Positions 36,614-47,000 of a stretch of 64,000 nucleotides of DNA are shown piece by piece; the first letter of the stretch is position 1; each line of letters starts with the position of its first letter. The stretch is from Granulosicoccus sp045106475 (GTDB lineage Bacteria > Pseudomonadota > Gammaproteobacteria > Granulosicoccales > Granulosicoccaceae), in the NCBI GenBank assembly GCA_045106475.1, contig JBGCEO010000023.1, positions 62,001-126,000 on the forward strand, given 5' to 3'. A program made the position numbers and the translations under genes. A model generated the notes under the pieces. That model made no database searches, was not told the origin of the DNA, and worked only from the letters and a program-made list of their open reading frames with translations.

Positions 36614-36654
36614 CGATGCTCAGAATCAAAAAAAGAACAGGAAACTGAGCATCG
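36614..36654. terminator. Inverted repeat between convergent genes
   Basis: CGATGCTCAG (36614-36623) and CTGAGCATCG (36645-36654) are perfect 10-bp reverse complements around a 21-bp A-rich loop. They lie between the convergent oxidoreductase (ends 36581) and glyA (ends 36673). The loop is long and no T-run follows, so termination is only a possibility. Confidence 0.4.
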
Positions 36655-36672
36655 ACCTTGCAACGCGTTAAA

Positions 36673-37980
36673 TCAAGAATAAATGGGGAACCTACCGGTT
36701 AACGCCAGCACTTCGGATTCGACCGATTTTTCGACGGCACCGTTACCCTCCTCTCCATTGTCTGCAAGCCCGTCAATGACGCGCAGAATCAGTTCACCCA
36801 CAAGCTTAAATTCCTGTTCTCCAAAACCACGAGTCGTGGTTGCCGGTGTACCCAGCCGCACACCCGAGGTGACGAACGGTGAAGCAGGATCAAACGGAAT
36901 ACTGTTCTTGTTGCAAGTGATGCCCGCCCTGCCCAGTGCAGACTCTGCAGCTTTACCGGTCACGCCTTTAGGACGAAGATCGACCAGCATGACATGGGTA
37001 TCCGTGCCACCGGAAACCATGTCGAGCCCACCTGCTGTGAGGGTGTCTGCCAAAGTGCGGGCATTGTCCACAACCGCCTGCTGATAGATTTTAAATGAGG
37101 GGTCTAAAGCCTCGCCAAACGCTACGGCCTTCGCGGCAATCACATGCATCAAAGGGCCGCCTTGCAATCCGGGAAACACGGCAGAATTGAATTTTTTACC
37201 TAAACTTTCATCCCGGGTCAAAATCATTCCGCCCCGAGGTCCCCGCAGGGTTTTGTGCGTAGTAGTCGTGACTACATGAGCGTGATCCAAGGGATTAGGA
37301 TGTACGCCTGCGGCCACGAGCCCTGAGAAGTGCGCCATGTCGACCATGAAATACGCACCAACTTCATCCGCAATAGCCCGGAATCGCGCAAAGTCGATAA
37401 ATCTGGGGTAGGCAGATCCACCGGCAATTATGAGCGCTGGTTTGCAGTTACGAGCCTGCTCTTCCATTGCATCGTAATCAATGAGGTGCGTGCTTTCATC
37501 AACACCGTAAGTGACGGCATTAAACCATTTACCAGACAGGTTGACCGGCGAGCCATGCGTCAGATGGCCACCTGCTGCCAAATCCATCCCCATGAATGTA
37601 TCACCGGGCTTGATCAATGCCAGGAACACTGCCTGGTTGGCCTGGGCACCGGAATGTGGCTGCACATTGACGAAATCACATCCGTACAATTTGCAGGCTC
37701 TTTCTATGGCAAGGGATTCTGCCGTATCGACGTGCTCACAACCACCATAATAACGCTTACCCGGATAGCCTTCCGCGTATTTGTTGGTCATGACAGAACC
37801 TTGAGCCTCCATCACAGCTGCGGATACAATGTTTTCTGACGCGATCAGCTCGATTTCATGCTGCTGTCTGCCCAATTCATTATCGATCGAGGATTTTATG
37901 GCGGGATCACTCTGCGCCAGGGAGGCAGAGAAAAAATCGACAGGCTTGACCACTGGGGCGCTAGAGTCGGCATTGCTCAT
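36673..37980 (-). CDS. glyA: Serine hydroxymethyltransferase
   Basis: PLP enzyme interconverting serine and glycine with tetrahydrofolate one-carbon units. The 435-residue protein has ELIASENIVS, YAEGYPGKRYYGGCE, VDMAHFSGLVAAG and the PLP-lysine motif TTTTHKTLRGPRGG. The length is slightly above E. coli GlyA (417 aa), with about 17 extra N-terminal residues. It is divergent from the ATP-grasp cluster, 165 bp apart; that gap shows no structured RNA I can support. Confidence 0.95.
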   Translation of the reverse strand: MSNADSSAPVVKPVDFFSASLAQSDPAIKSSIDNELGRQQHEIELIASENIVSAAVMEAQGSVMTNKYAEGYPGKRYYGGCEHVDTAESLAIERACKLYGCDFVNVQPHSGAQANQAVFLALIKPGDTFMGMDLAAGGHLTHGSPVNLSGKWFNAVTYGVDESTHLIDYDAMEEQARNCKPALIIAGGSAYPRFIDFARFRAIADEVGAYFMVDMAHFSGLVAAGVHPNPLDHAHVVTTTTHKTLRGPRGGMILTRDESLGKKFNSAVFPGLQGGPLMHVIAAKAVAFGEALDPSFKIYQQAVVDNARTLADTLTAGGLDMVSGGTDTHVMLVDLRPKGVTGKAAESALGRAGITCNKNSIPFDPASPFVTSGVRLGTPATTTRGFGEQEFKLVGELILRVIDGLADNGEEGNGAVEKSVESEVLALTGRFPIYS

Positions 37981-38145
37981 GGAAACGGTCTCAAAAGGTT
38001 ATAGATTTGGTGGAATACTGATACGCTCCATTATGCCTGTTGCAAAGAGAATCTGCCGCCTGGGCAAAGATTGGTCTAAAGGATTCTCTGAGCGTTTCGG
38101 CGAAGTTTCAAATGCCTTGCAAATAATGAGGATCAGTAATCGGTT

Positions 38146-40695
38146 ATGGCGCGTGCAGTGAAAAACAAGCAGTCAGTGAGAAGGCATGATGAAACGCAAA
38201 GCGCCAAGGGTATGGTATTGCCCAGCTGGAAGCGAATCAATGACACACTGAACACCCTGACTGATGAGCAGATCATTCTCAGACAGGCAGATATTGCCAG
38301 ACAGCTGCGCGCCAACGGCATCGCATACAGTCCGATGTCTGACGCGGATCAATCGCAAAGGCCCTGGAGTCTGGATCTGGCGCCCTTTGTCATTGAGCCT
38401 GAGGATTGGGCCACTCTCAGCGCAGGCCTGGAACAGCGTGCGCGATTAAAACAGGCCTTGTTGGCTGATATCTATGGTGAACAGTCTCTGCTCAAACGTG
38501 GCTTGATACCACCAAGTCTGGTCTACTCCCATAGAGGGTATCTGCGTGACGCCGTGAACCTGCATGATACGCCGGAGCTGCCTTTATTCTCAGCAGACGT
38601 GTCGCGATCACCATCAGGCAAGTGGTATGTGGTCGATGATATATGCCAGTACCCAGTGGGCATCGGCTACACACTGGAAAACCGTCTGGTGCTATCGCGC
38701 ACCCTGCCGAAACTGTTTCGTACAACACGGGTAGTGCGGATTGCAAACTACTTCAAGCAGCTTCAGCTGCACATCAGCGATCTCTCAGATACGGATGGGC
38801 GCTGCGTGATGTTGGCACACGGGCCGAGCCATCCGCACTACTTCGAGTTTGCGTACTTGGCAAAGTATCTGGGATACACCCTGGTGCAAGTGGGAGATCT
38901 GACGGTTCGCGACAACCGAGTATTTCTGAAGACTGTTTCAGGACTACAGCGCGTGTCTGTGATATTCCGTTTTATCAATGACACGGAACTGGATCCACTG
39001 GCGATTGGACAGGCCGGTGTCAAAGGCATTACCGGGCTTTTCCAGGCGGTACGATCAGGCGGAGTAAAAATTCTCAACCCTCTGGGTTCCGGCGTATTGG
39101 ACAATCCTGCGTTGAACATTTGCCTACCGGCACTTTGCGAGGCGCTTCTTGGAGAGCCTTTGACAATGAGGGGGCCTCCCACCTATTGGCTGGGCAACAA
39201 GGATGATCTTGCGCACGTCCTGCAAAACACGCTGGATCTGCTATTCAGAGACATCGATTCGCAAGGCCAATTGCTAGACCCCCGATTGATGTCTGGCACT
39301 GATTTGGAAGCCTTGCTTAACGCGATAAAACTCAGCCCGCAACGGTATGTTGCGCAAGAACGAATTGATCGTTCAATTGCGCCGGGATATAGAGGTCACC
39401 ACCGAGTTGCACGACAAATAACCGTGCGCACATTTTCAGTAAAAACCGGGGCAAGTTACGATGTCTTGCCTGGCGGTCTCTGCCTGCTCGACACCGTTGA
39501 AGATGGGCGCCGACCCGCCTTTGATTCTCTGATTGGCAGTAAAGATACCTGGGTTATCGCGGAAGGCCCTGTCAAACCGACATCATTGCTGAATACCCAA
39601 TCGGATGATGCACAATACGCAGTTGTTTCTGGCGAACTACCCAGTCGGGTGGCAGAAAATCTATTCTGGATGGGTCGCAATGCAGAACGATGTGAAACCT
39701 GTATCCGCTTGCTGCGCTCTGTTTTTCACACCCTGCAAAATGAAAATACAGCATCCATGGATGCCAGCAACAATCCCGTCTTGACGGCAATCCTGCGCGC
39801 GACCTCACAGGCCACCAGCACACTGCCGGGCTTCATCGGTCGAGGTGCCAATAGACGCCTGAAGAATCCGCAAAAAGAACTTCTTTCGCTATTGCATGAC
39901 CCCGATAGAGTAGGCACCTTGCCCTCAGCGTTGAAGCAGCTACGTAATAGTGCATCCTCTGTTAGAGATCGCGTGTCTGATGAACTTCTACAGGTGCTCA
40001 ACCGGCTCGATGACGGTCGCGTGCAGCTCGTCAACAATGTTTCAGCCAACAAATTTCTAGACGATTCAAACTTACTCGAACAAATGAGCGATCAGCTTGA
40101 CAACTCGCTCATGACGCTATCAGCGTTTGCCGGTTTAGCGCACGATAACTTTACGCATGGCGACGGCTGGCGTTTCATGATGCTGGGTAGACATCTGGAG
40201 CGTATTCGAAGCTCGGTCATCATCGTTAACACGATGCTGTCTAAAAACCAGACTGATACGTTGCTATTGGAAACACTGCTGCGACAATTCGATAGTGTTA
40301 TGACTTACCGTAGCAGGTATCGAAGCCAGATCGATGCACGCCTGGTTTTACAACTGTTATTGCTCGACGAACGAAATCCGCGTTCTCTGGCGTTTCAATT
40401 CCTGGAGGTTGAGAGGAAAATAAGTGAACTACCCGGACGTCGGCTACTCTCGCAAGCCGATCCTTTAAGTCGACTTGCCATATCCGGACTCAGTCGAGTG
40501 CGTCTTGCTGATCCAGATGCGCTGTTGATGGCGAAAAAAGACTCGAGACAGAATCTACCGAAATTTCTTGGCGTACTGGAAAGCCTGCCAGACAATATGG
40601 CCGAGCTACTCAGTGCTACCTATTTCTCACATGTAGAAACCAGTCAGCAGTTGTCAGACCTCGCACCCACTATGCAACCAGTGGGAAAATTATGA
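38146..40695 (+). CDS. Circularly permuted ATP-grasp / alpha-E fusion protein
   Basis: An 849-residue fusion. Residues about 20-485 are a circularly permuted type 2 ATP-grasp ligase-like domain (WSLDLAPFVIEPEDW, QRARLKQALLADIYG, LPGGLCLLDTV). Residues about 495-845 are an alpha-E domain (LPSRVAENLFWMGRNAERCE) rich in helices. ATP-grasp/alpha-E genes next to transglutaminases are predicted by comparative genomics to make peptide or amide bonds; no product is established. It overlaps the next gene by 4 bp. The first ATG at 38146 has no strong Shine-Dalgarno. Confidence 0.87.
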   Translation: MARAVKNKQSVRRHDETQSAKGMVLPSWKRINDTLNTLTDEQIILRQADIARQLRANGIAYSPMSDADQSQRPWSLDLAPFVIEPEDWATLSAGLEQRARLKQALLADIYGEQSLLKRGLIPPSLVYSHRGYLRDAVNLHDTPELPLFSADVSRSPSGKWYVVDDICQYPVGIGYTLENRLVLSRTLPKLFRTTRVVRIANYFKQLQLHISDLSDTDGRCVMLAHGPSHPHYFEFAYLAKYLGYTLVQVGDLTVRDNRVFLKTVSGLQRVSVIFRFINDTELDPLAIGQAGVKGITGLFQAVRSGGVKILNPLGSGVLDNPALNICLPALCEALLGEPLTMRGPPTYWLGNKDDLAHVLQNTLDLLFRDIDSQGQLLDPRLMSGTDLEALLNAIKLSPQRYVAQERIDRSIAPGYRGHHRVARQITVRTFSVKTGASYDVLPGGLCLLDTVEDGRRPAFDSLIGSKDTWVIAEGPVKPTSLLNTQSDDAQYAVVSGELPSRVAENLFWMGRNAERCETCIRLLRSVFHTLQNENTASMDASNNPVLTAILRATSQATSTLPGFIGRGANRRLKNPQKELLSLLHDPDRVGTLPSALKQLRNSASSVRDRVSDELLQVLNRLDDGRVQLVNNVSANKFLDDSNLLEQMSDQLDNSLMTLSAFAGLAHDNFTHGDGWRFMMLGRHLERIRSSVIIVNTMLSKNQTDTLLLETLLRQFDSVMTYRSRYRSQIDARLVLQLLLLDERNPRSLAFQFLEVERKISELPGRRLLSQADPLSRLAISGLSRVRLADPDALLMAKKDSRQNLPKFLGVLESLPDNMAELLSATYFSHVETSQQLSDLAPTMQPVGKL

Positions 40696-41591
40696 AGCTG
40701 CACGTTAGGCATCGCACTCACTATGGCTACGCCCGTGCTGCCAGTCAATCGCATAACCATATCTGTCTACAACCACGCGATACGCCTCATCAACGCTGTC
40801 TGGAGAGTCAAATACAAGTGATTCCAGAACCGGATCAGATTCAATATGACCACGATGTCTATGGCAATACAACAGCGAGATTCTCTTTAAGCCAAAGACA
40901 TAAAGAATGCGACATCATCGTCAGTTCATTGATCGATACACAGGATGATATCAGCCCCCTACCCAGCTCACTGTCTATACCCGCTAATCAACAGGCACTT
41001 AATCAATTAGCAGACAAGGAGGCTCTAATGGCACACGATTGTCTACTGCCTTCTCCTTACGTGCCATTCTCCCCGACGCTGGACAAACTGATATCAGAAC
41101 TACCCTTAACGTCGCAAAGTGTTATTGAATATGCCCAACAACTCATGATGCATATCTTTACCACTTTTGAATACAGTTCGGGGTTCTCCACTTTGGTTAC
41201 ACCGCTTAGCGAAATCTACAGTGCCCGAAAAGGGGTTTGCCAGGATTTTGCTCATCTTGCTATCGGAGTTCTTCGGCGTCAGGGTATACCTGCTCGCTAT
41301 GTCAGTGGATATCTGGAGACATTGCCACCACCTGGGCAAAAAAAATTACAGGGTGCTGATGCCTCCCACGCCTGGTATGCGGTTTTCGACGCCAATCATG
41401 GCTGGTATGATTTTGACCCAACCAATAACAAGAGACCCGACAAACAATACATCACAACAGCGTGGGGCCGAGACTATGGTGATGTGACACCCATCAAAGG
41501 TGTCGTGTATGGTGGTGGCAAGCATGCGCTGACTGTCGAGGTTGACGTCATGCGCAGTGGAGAATCATCTCTAAGACTAACGGAGGCTTGA
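40692..41591 (+). CDS. Transglutaminase-like protease-fold protein, set 1
   Basis: A 299-residue protein with an N-terminal beta domain typical of the bacterial transglutaminase N-terminal region (KLHVRHRTHYGY). A transglutaminase core follows with catalytic Cys in KGVCQDFAHLA (near residue 183), His in ASHAWYAVF (near 226) and Asp in YDFDPTNN. No signal peptide is seen, so it is cytoplasmic. It is coupled to the fusion gene upstream (ATGA overlap) and followed by a second ATP-grasp gene after 4 bp. It may hydrolyse or transfer isopeptide bonds made by the ligases. Confidence 0.87.
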   Translation: MKLHVRHRTHYGYARAASQSHNHICLQPRDTPHQRCLESQIQVIPEPDQIQYDHDVYGNTTARFSLSQRHKECDIIVSSLIDTQDDISPLPSSLSIPANQQALNQLADKEALMAHDCLLPSPYVPFSPTLDKLISELPLTSQSVIEYAQQLMMHIFTTFEYSSGFSTLVTPLSEIYSARKGVCQDFAHLAIGVLRRQGIPARYVSGYLETLPPPGQKKLQGADASHAWYAVFDANHGWYDFDPTNNKRPDKQYITTAWGRDYGDVTPIKGVVYGGGKHALTVEVDVMRSGESSLRLTEA

Positions 41592-41595
41592 GCCT

Positions 41596-43134
41596 ATGCA
41601 AAACCGCTGGAAGCACTATGACAGCCCAGGCTATGACGAGCTAATCAAACCCGATGGCGAGCCGAGAAATGCAGCACGTAGCTTGACGCAGTGGCTTGAT
41701 TCCTTAAGTGATGATGAATTAGCTCATAGAGAACAGGCGGCCCGTCTCTCTATCCAGCAAATGGGTATTACCTTCACTGTTTATTCTGATAAGGGAAATA
41801 TAGATAGAGAATGGCCGCTGGATATCGTTCCACGCGTTATAGATGCACAGGAATGGTGCACAATAGAAAAAGGGTTGAAGCAGCGCTTACAAGCCCTGAA
41901 CATGTTTATCAACGATCTATACAACGAACAACGTATCCTGGAAGACGGCATAGTCCCGCGCGCACTCATCGAGTCTTCAAGTAATTTTCGCCAGGAATGT
42001 ATCGGTATACAGCCCAAGCATGGCGTTTGGGCGCACATATGCGGCAGCGATCTTATAAGAGGTAAAGACGGCACTGTGTATGTGCTCGAAGACAACCTTC
42101 GCGTACCTTCCGGCGTATCTTATATGATCGAGAACCGTGAGGTCATGAAACGAGCGATGCCAGAGGTCTTCAGGCGTTGCCATATTCTGCCAGTTGATAG
42201 TTATACCCAAAATCTGCAGCAGATGTTGACCTCCTTGACTGATGTAAAAGATCCCACACTCTGTGTGCTTACTCCTGGCGTATTCAACTCTGCGTATTTC
42301 GAACACAGCTTTCTTGCACAGGAAATTGGAGCTGAACTGGTTGAAGGGCGAGATCTTTCGGTAGGCACTGATGGCAGAGTATATATGCGCAACATAGATG
42401 GCTTACAGGCCGTTGATGTGATCTACCGGCGTGTTGATGATGAGTTCATCGATCCTGAGTGCTTCAATCCCGAGTCAACTCTGGGAGTACCCGGCCTGAT
42501 GCAGGCCTGGAAAGACAAAAAGGTCGCCATTGCGAATGCGCCAGGTGCAGGTGTTGCGGATGATAAAGTGATTTATTCCTACGTACCTCAGATAATTGAA
42601 TACTATCTGAAGGAAAAACCCCTGTTGGCCAACGTGCCCACCTATCGCTGCGAAAATGAATCGGATCGAGACTATGTGCTTGCCAATCTTGACTCCCTGG
42701 TTGTAAAACCTGCCAATGAATCGGGAGGCTACGGCATGTTGATAGGCCCTCAGAGTACTGAAGAAGAACGCGCCACTATGGCCGAAAATGTTAGAGCCAA
42801 TCCACGTAACTATATTGGCCAACCCACCTTAACCTTGTCCACCACTCCCACTATAAGCGGCAGCGAATTTTCCGCACGGCATATTGATCTTCGCCCGTTT
42901 ATTCTCCAGGGTGAAGAAATCAAGGTAACCACAGGCGGACTAACGCGCGTTGCGCTGATCGAAGGTTCTCTGGTTGTTAACTCGTCTCAAGGTGGAGGCA
43001 GCAAGGACACCTGGGTAGTTGACCATAATAAACCTGCCAAACATTCCGAATTACCACCCCTTGCGGATACCGCAGAGCCAGCATCAACTGATCAGATTGA
43101 CGAACAATCCAGTCAGCATCAAATTCAGGAGTAG
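41596..43134 (+). CDS. Circularly permuted type 2 ATP-grasp protein
   Basis: A 512-residue stand-alone ATP-grasp ligase-like protein, homologous to the N-terminal half of the fusion at 38146. Features include WPLDIVPRVIDAQEW, DLYNEQRILEDGIVP, VLEDNLRVPSGVSYM, VVKPANESGGYGML and SQGGGSKDTWV, which carry likely nucleotide and metal contacts. It is the first gene of the second, split set. The next gene begins 4 bp after its stop. Confidence 0.88.
   Translation: MQNRWKHYDSPGYDELIKPDGEPRNAARSLTQWLDSLSDDELAHREQAARLSIQQMGITFTVYSDKGNIDREWPLDIVPRVIDAQEWCTIEKGLKQRLQALNMFINDLYNEQRILEDGIVPRALIESSSNFRQECIGIQPKHGVWAHICGSDLIRGKDGTVYVLEDNLRVPSGVSYMIENREVMKRAMPEVFRRCHILPVDSYTQNLQQMLTSLTDVKDPTLCVLTPGVFNSAYFEHSFLAQEIGAELVEGRDLSVGTDGRVYMRNIDGLQAVDVIYRRVDDEFIDPECFNPESTLGVPGLMQAWKDKKVAIANAPGAGVADDKVIYSYVPQIIEYYLKEKPLLANVPTYRCENESDRDYVLANLDSLVVKPANESGGYGMLIGPQSTEEERATMAENVRANPRNYIGQPTLTLSTTPTISGSEFSARHIDLRPFILQGEEIKVTTGGLTRVALIEGSLVVNSSQGGGSKDTWVVDHNKPAKHSELPPLADTAEPASTDQIDEQSSQHQIQE
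43127..43131 (+). promoter_or_regulatory. Shine-Dalgarno that fixes a TTG start
   Basis: AGGAG lies seven bases upstream of TTG 43139 and overlaps the end of the preceding ATP-grasp gene. It supports the TTG as the start of the alpha-E gene, giving the family N-terminus MLARVAENVYWL. The upstream ATG at 43019 would add 40 unrelated residues. Confidence 0.75.
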
Positions 43135-43138
43135 TCAC

Positions 43139-44095
43139 TTGCTTGCCCGAGTCGCAGAGAATGTTTATTGGTTGAGCCGCTACCTGGAGCGGGCTGTCAA
43201 TACCGTACGAATAGTTAATGTTCACAGCAATTTGCTGATGGATTTACCGGCCATTGACGATCACGATGGGTGGATTCCTTTGATCGCAATCAATGGACTG
43301 GATGAAGAGTTTACAGCGACCCACTCTCGAGCCAATGAACAAACCGTGTGTCATTTTCTACTGGCCGATAAAGAAAACACAAGTTCACTACTCAGTGCAT
43401 TCATGGCCATCAGCAACAATCTACGCAGCTGTCGGGATGTGATGCCCAAAGATAGCTATGAAGCTATTAACGGTCTGTGTCGTTTCGTTATTGAAAACAT
43501 AGATAGCAATCACCGGCAGCCAGCTCTGCGTCAAAGCTTCCTGCGCACCATTGAAAATCGACTGCTGTCTATAGATGCCAGCCTTAACAACGGCATGTGC
43601 CACAACCTGGGTTATGTGATCATGCGCATTGGCTGCTACCTTGAACGTGCCGACATGACTTCTCGTATCATTGACGTTCAATCCACTCGGCTATCTCTTA
43701 ACAGCTCTACAAGCGAAATCATGGCCATCCAGGCTCAACGATGGGTTTCGGTTTTACGTTCTCTATCAGCGCATCAAATGTATCGACAACACATAAGACG
43801 TCCTGTCAATGGGCCGGACACTCTGGCGTTTTTGCTCACCAACAAGCAGTTGCCAAGATCCTACAACTTCTGCCTGGAACATCTAGATGGCTGCCTGGCC
43901 AAAATGAAAAACAATACCGAGCCGCGCAATGCCATCACAACACTGCAGCATCAGCTGGAACAGGCAGATCTTCCCAATCTTGCCCGTAACCCGATTGAGC
44001 TGCACAACTTTCTCGATGAGTTGCAATTAGGCATGCTCAATGTGGGTGCAGCTATTACGGCTACCTATTTCACACCAGCGCAGGAATCTGCATGA
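43139..44095 (+). CDS. Alpha-E domain protein
   Basis: A 318-residue helical protein homologous to the C-terminal half of the fusion at 38146 (LARVAENVYWLSRYLERAVNT at its start). The TTG start is chosen because of the AGGAG seven bases upstream and the exact family N-terminus; an open frame to 43019 exists but overlaps the previous gene. Alpha-E domains always accompany ATP-grasp partners, but their biochemical role is undefined. The stop overlaps the next start (ATGA). Confidence 0.87.
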   Translation: MLARVAENVYWLSRYLERAVNTVRIVNVHSNLLMDLPAIDDHDGWIPLIAINGLDEEFTATHSRANEQTVCHFLLADKENTSSLLSAFMAISNNLRSCRDVMPKDSYEAINGLCRFVIENIDSNHRQPALRQSFLRTIENRLLSIDASLNNGMCHNLGYVIMRIGCYLERADMTSRIIDVQSTRLSLNSSTSEIMAIQAQRWVSVLRSLSAHQMYRQHIRRPVNGPDTLAFLLTNKQLPRSYNFCLEHLDGCLAKMKNNTEPRNAITTLQHQLEQADLPNLARNPIELHNFLDELQLGMLNVGAAITATYFTPAQESA

Positions 44096-47000
44096 GTATT
44101 AAAGTCGCGCTGGATCATACGACTGTTTACACATACGAGAAGCCGGTTTCGCTTAGCCCTCACATTATAAGGCTAAGACCAGCACCTCATTGTCGTACAC
44201 CTATTCTAAGCTACAGCCTGAGCATTGAACCAAAACAACATTTTTTAAACTGGCAGCAAGATCCATTTGGTAACTATTTGGCCAGACTGGTATTTCCTGA
44301 GAAGTGTACCCAACTGTCGGTTACAGTAGATCTCATTGCCGAGTTAACTGTTATAAATCCATTTGATTTTTTTGTTGAAGAATCGGCAGAGAATTTTCCC
44401 TTTAGCTATAGCGATGTAAACAAAGGGGAACTTGCACCTTATCTCGTTGTTGAAAATACATCAGATGCTCTGAAGCAATGGCTCGTACACAATACTCCCA
44501 AAGACATGCGCATCATTGATGCTCTGGTTGCCATTAATCAAGCAGTGCATCGAGACGTAGCGTATCAACTGCGTATGGAACCCGGTGTGCAGACAAGCGA
44601 ACAAACATTGACCTTGGCACGCGGTTCATGCCGCGACAGTGGGTGGCTACTCGTAGAAATCATGCGCTGCCTTGGCTTAGCAGCACGTTTTGTTTCAGGG
44701 TACCTGGTTCAACTTACACCCGATATCAAAGCCATCGATGGGCCAGTGGGTGCGAATGAAGATTTCACCGATCTGCATGCCTGGGCCGAGGTCTATATTC
44801 CCGGCGCAGGATGGGTAGGTCTTGATCCCACTTCAGGTCTCTTTGCCGGAGAAGGACACATCCCGCTGGCCTGCACGCCAAAACCAACCAGTGCCGCTCC
44901 TATTACAGGGGTAGCCAGCAGTCAGGCTAAGGATTTCTATTTTCATAACAAGGTTAGCCGATTTGACGAAAGACCTCGAGTGACACTTCCCTACAGTGAT
45001 TCAGAATGGCAACGCGTATTGAACCTCGGCGCACGGGTCGATGATCAACTTGTTAATCAGGATGTCCGTTTGACCATGGGTGGAGAGCCCACGTTTGTCT
45101 CGATTGACGATATGGAAAGCGCACAGTGGAATACTGCTGCACTGGGTGAAGAAAAATTAGAACGTGCAGGTGTCTTACTCGAAAAACTCAGAGATGCTTT
45201 TGCACCACAGGGCATAGTGGCATACGCACAGGGCAAGTGGTATCCCGGAGAACCCACTCCACGTTGGGCTCTGATCAGCCATTGGCGTACAGATGGCCAA
45301 CCCATATGGCATGACACCAGCCGTTTAGCGACTCCAGGTGAACACGAAGCACAAGCTTCCGCTGCCTCGTCTTTTATGCAATGCCTATGTGAGGAGTTGA
45401 AGCTATCGCCTGAGTACATTCGGGCACTTCATGAAGATCCGTTGCATCACTTGCACCTTGAAGCATTATTGCCTGAGGGTGTAGATCTATCGTCTCTTGA
45501 GTTAAAAGACAGCCGATCACGAAAGAGACTGCTTGAGCAGTTGTCTGCTGGAATTGATGAGCCTGTAGGATTCATGTTGCCACTTGCCTATGATCGCGGA
45601 AGCTGGGCAAGCGGAACCTGGCCATTGCGCCGCTCTGAAGTTTTTCTGGTACCCGGTGATTCACCTGCTGGTTTAAGACTACCCTTGGACTCATTGCCGC
45701 AAGACACATCTGTCGATAGTGATGCCCAATCCATATTAAGTGACACTTTCAACCCGATAGACGCTTTACCAGTGCCACTCGCGCCAGAGCTCTACTGGGA
45801 ACAACAGAGCGCCGAGCCTAAAGCCGGTAGTGTCACTATTAAGGACGCCGCAGGTTCAAACACAGAACAAAGACTGATCCGCACAACGCTGTGTGCAGAG
45901 ATCAGAGACGGTTCGCTCTTTTTATTCATGCCTCCGCTGACCAGTGCTATCAGTTGGGTTGAACTAATGGCCTGTATTGAGCGTGCCAGTATCAAGGCAG
46001 ATGTTCATCCAGTGATCGAAGGCTACGAACCCCCTCGCGATGCCCGGCTGCAGTCATTTCGTATCACACCCGATCCAGGCGTCATAGAGGTCAATATTCA
46101 CCCATCGGGAAGCTTCAAGGAGATAGTCGAAAAAACAGAAACGATCTATGAGGCAGCACGTGAATCAAGACTGGGTGCCGAAAAATTTATGGTCGATGGT
46201 AGACATACGGGAACCGGTGGCGGCAATCATGTAACGATGGGCGGTTACACGCCAGCTGATAGCCCATTCTTGCGACGCCCGGATTTACTCCGCAGCCTGA
46301 TTACCTTCTGGCAGCACCACCCGAGTTTGTCTTATCTGTTCTCAGGCATGTTTGTCGGTCCAACCAGTCAGGCTCCCAGGATAGACGAGGCGCGAAATGA
46401 ATCACTCTACGAATTGGAAATGGCTCTGAGCCGTTTACCAAGTGGCGATAGCGACAAGCCATGGCTGGTTGATCGCCTCTTACGTAATCTACTGATAGAT
46501 GTAACCGGCAACACTCACCGTACCGAAATTTGCATAGACAAACTGTATTCTCCTGATGGTCCTGCGGGCCGATTAGGCATTGTTGAACTCAGGGCTTTTG
46601 AAATGCCTCCCCATGCCCGTATGAGTATTGTGCAGGCCCTTTTAATCAGATGTTTGATCAGCCGGTTTTGGGACAAGCCCTACAGCGGCACCCTGATTCG
46701 ATGGGGAACCGAACTACACGACAAGTTCATGCTTCCCCACTATTTGTGGCAAGACATCACTGATGTCATAAAAGATCTTAACCAGCATGGCTTTGATTTT
46801 GATGCGCAATGGCTTGATGCTTTCTGGGAATTTCGCTTCCCGGTATTTGGTGTCCGTCAAATAGATGATATATCTCTCGAACTTCGAGCGGGTATCGAAC
46901 CCTGGCATGTACTGGGTGAAGAGGCAGCGGCTGGTGGTATGGCTCGCTACGTTGACTCATCACTGGAGCGGGTGCAGCTCAAAGTATCAGGCCTGACTCA

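Noticed and set aside
37829..38161. 110-codon plus-strand frame covering the glyA 5' end
   Set aside because: Mostly antisense to glyA; the remaining part lies in the divergent promoter region and resembles no known protein.
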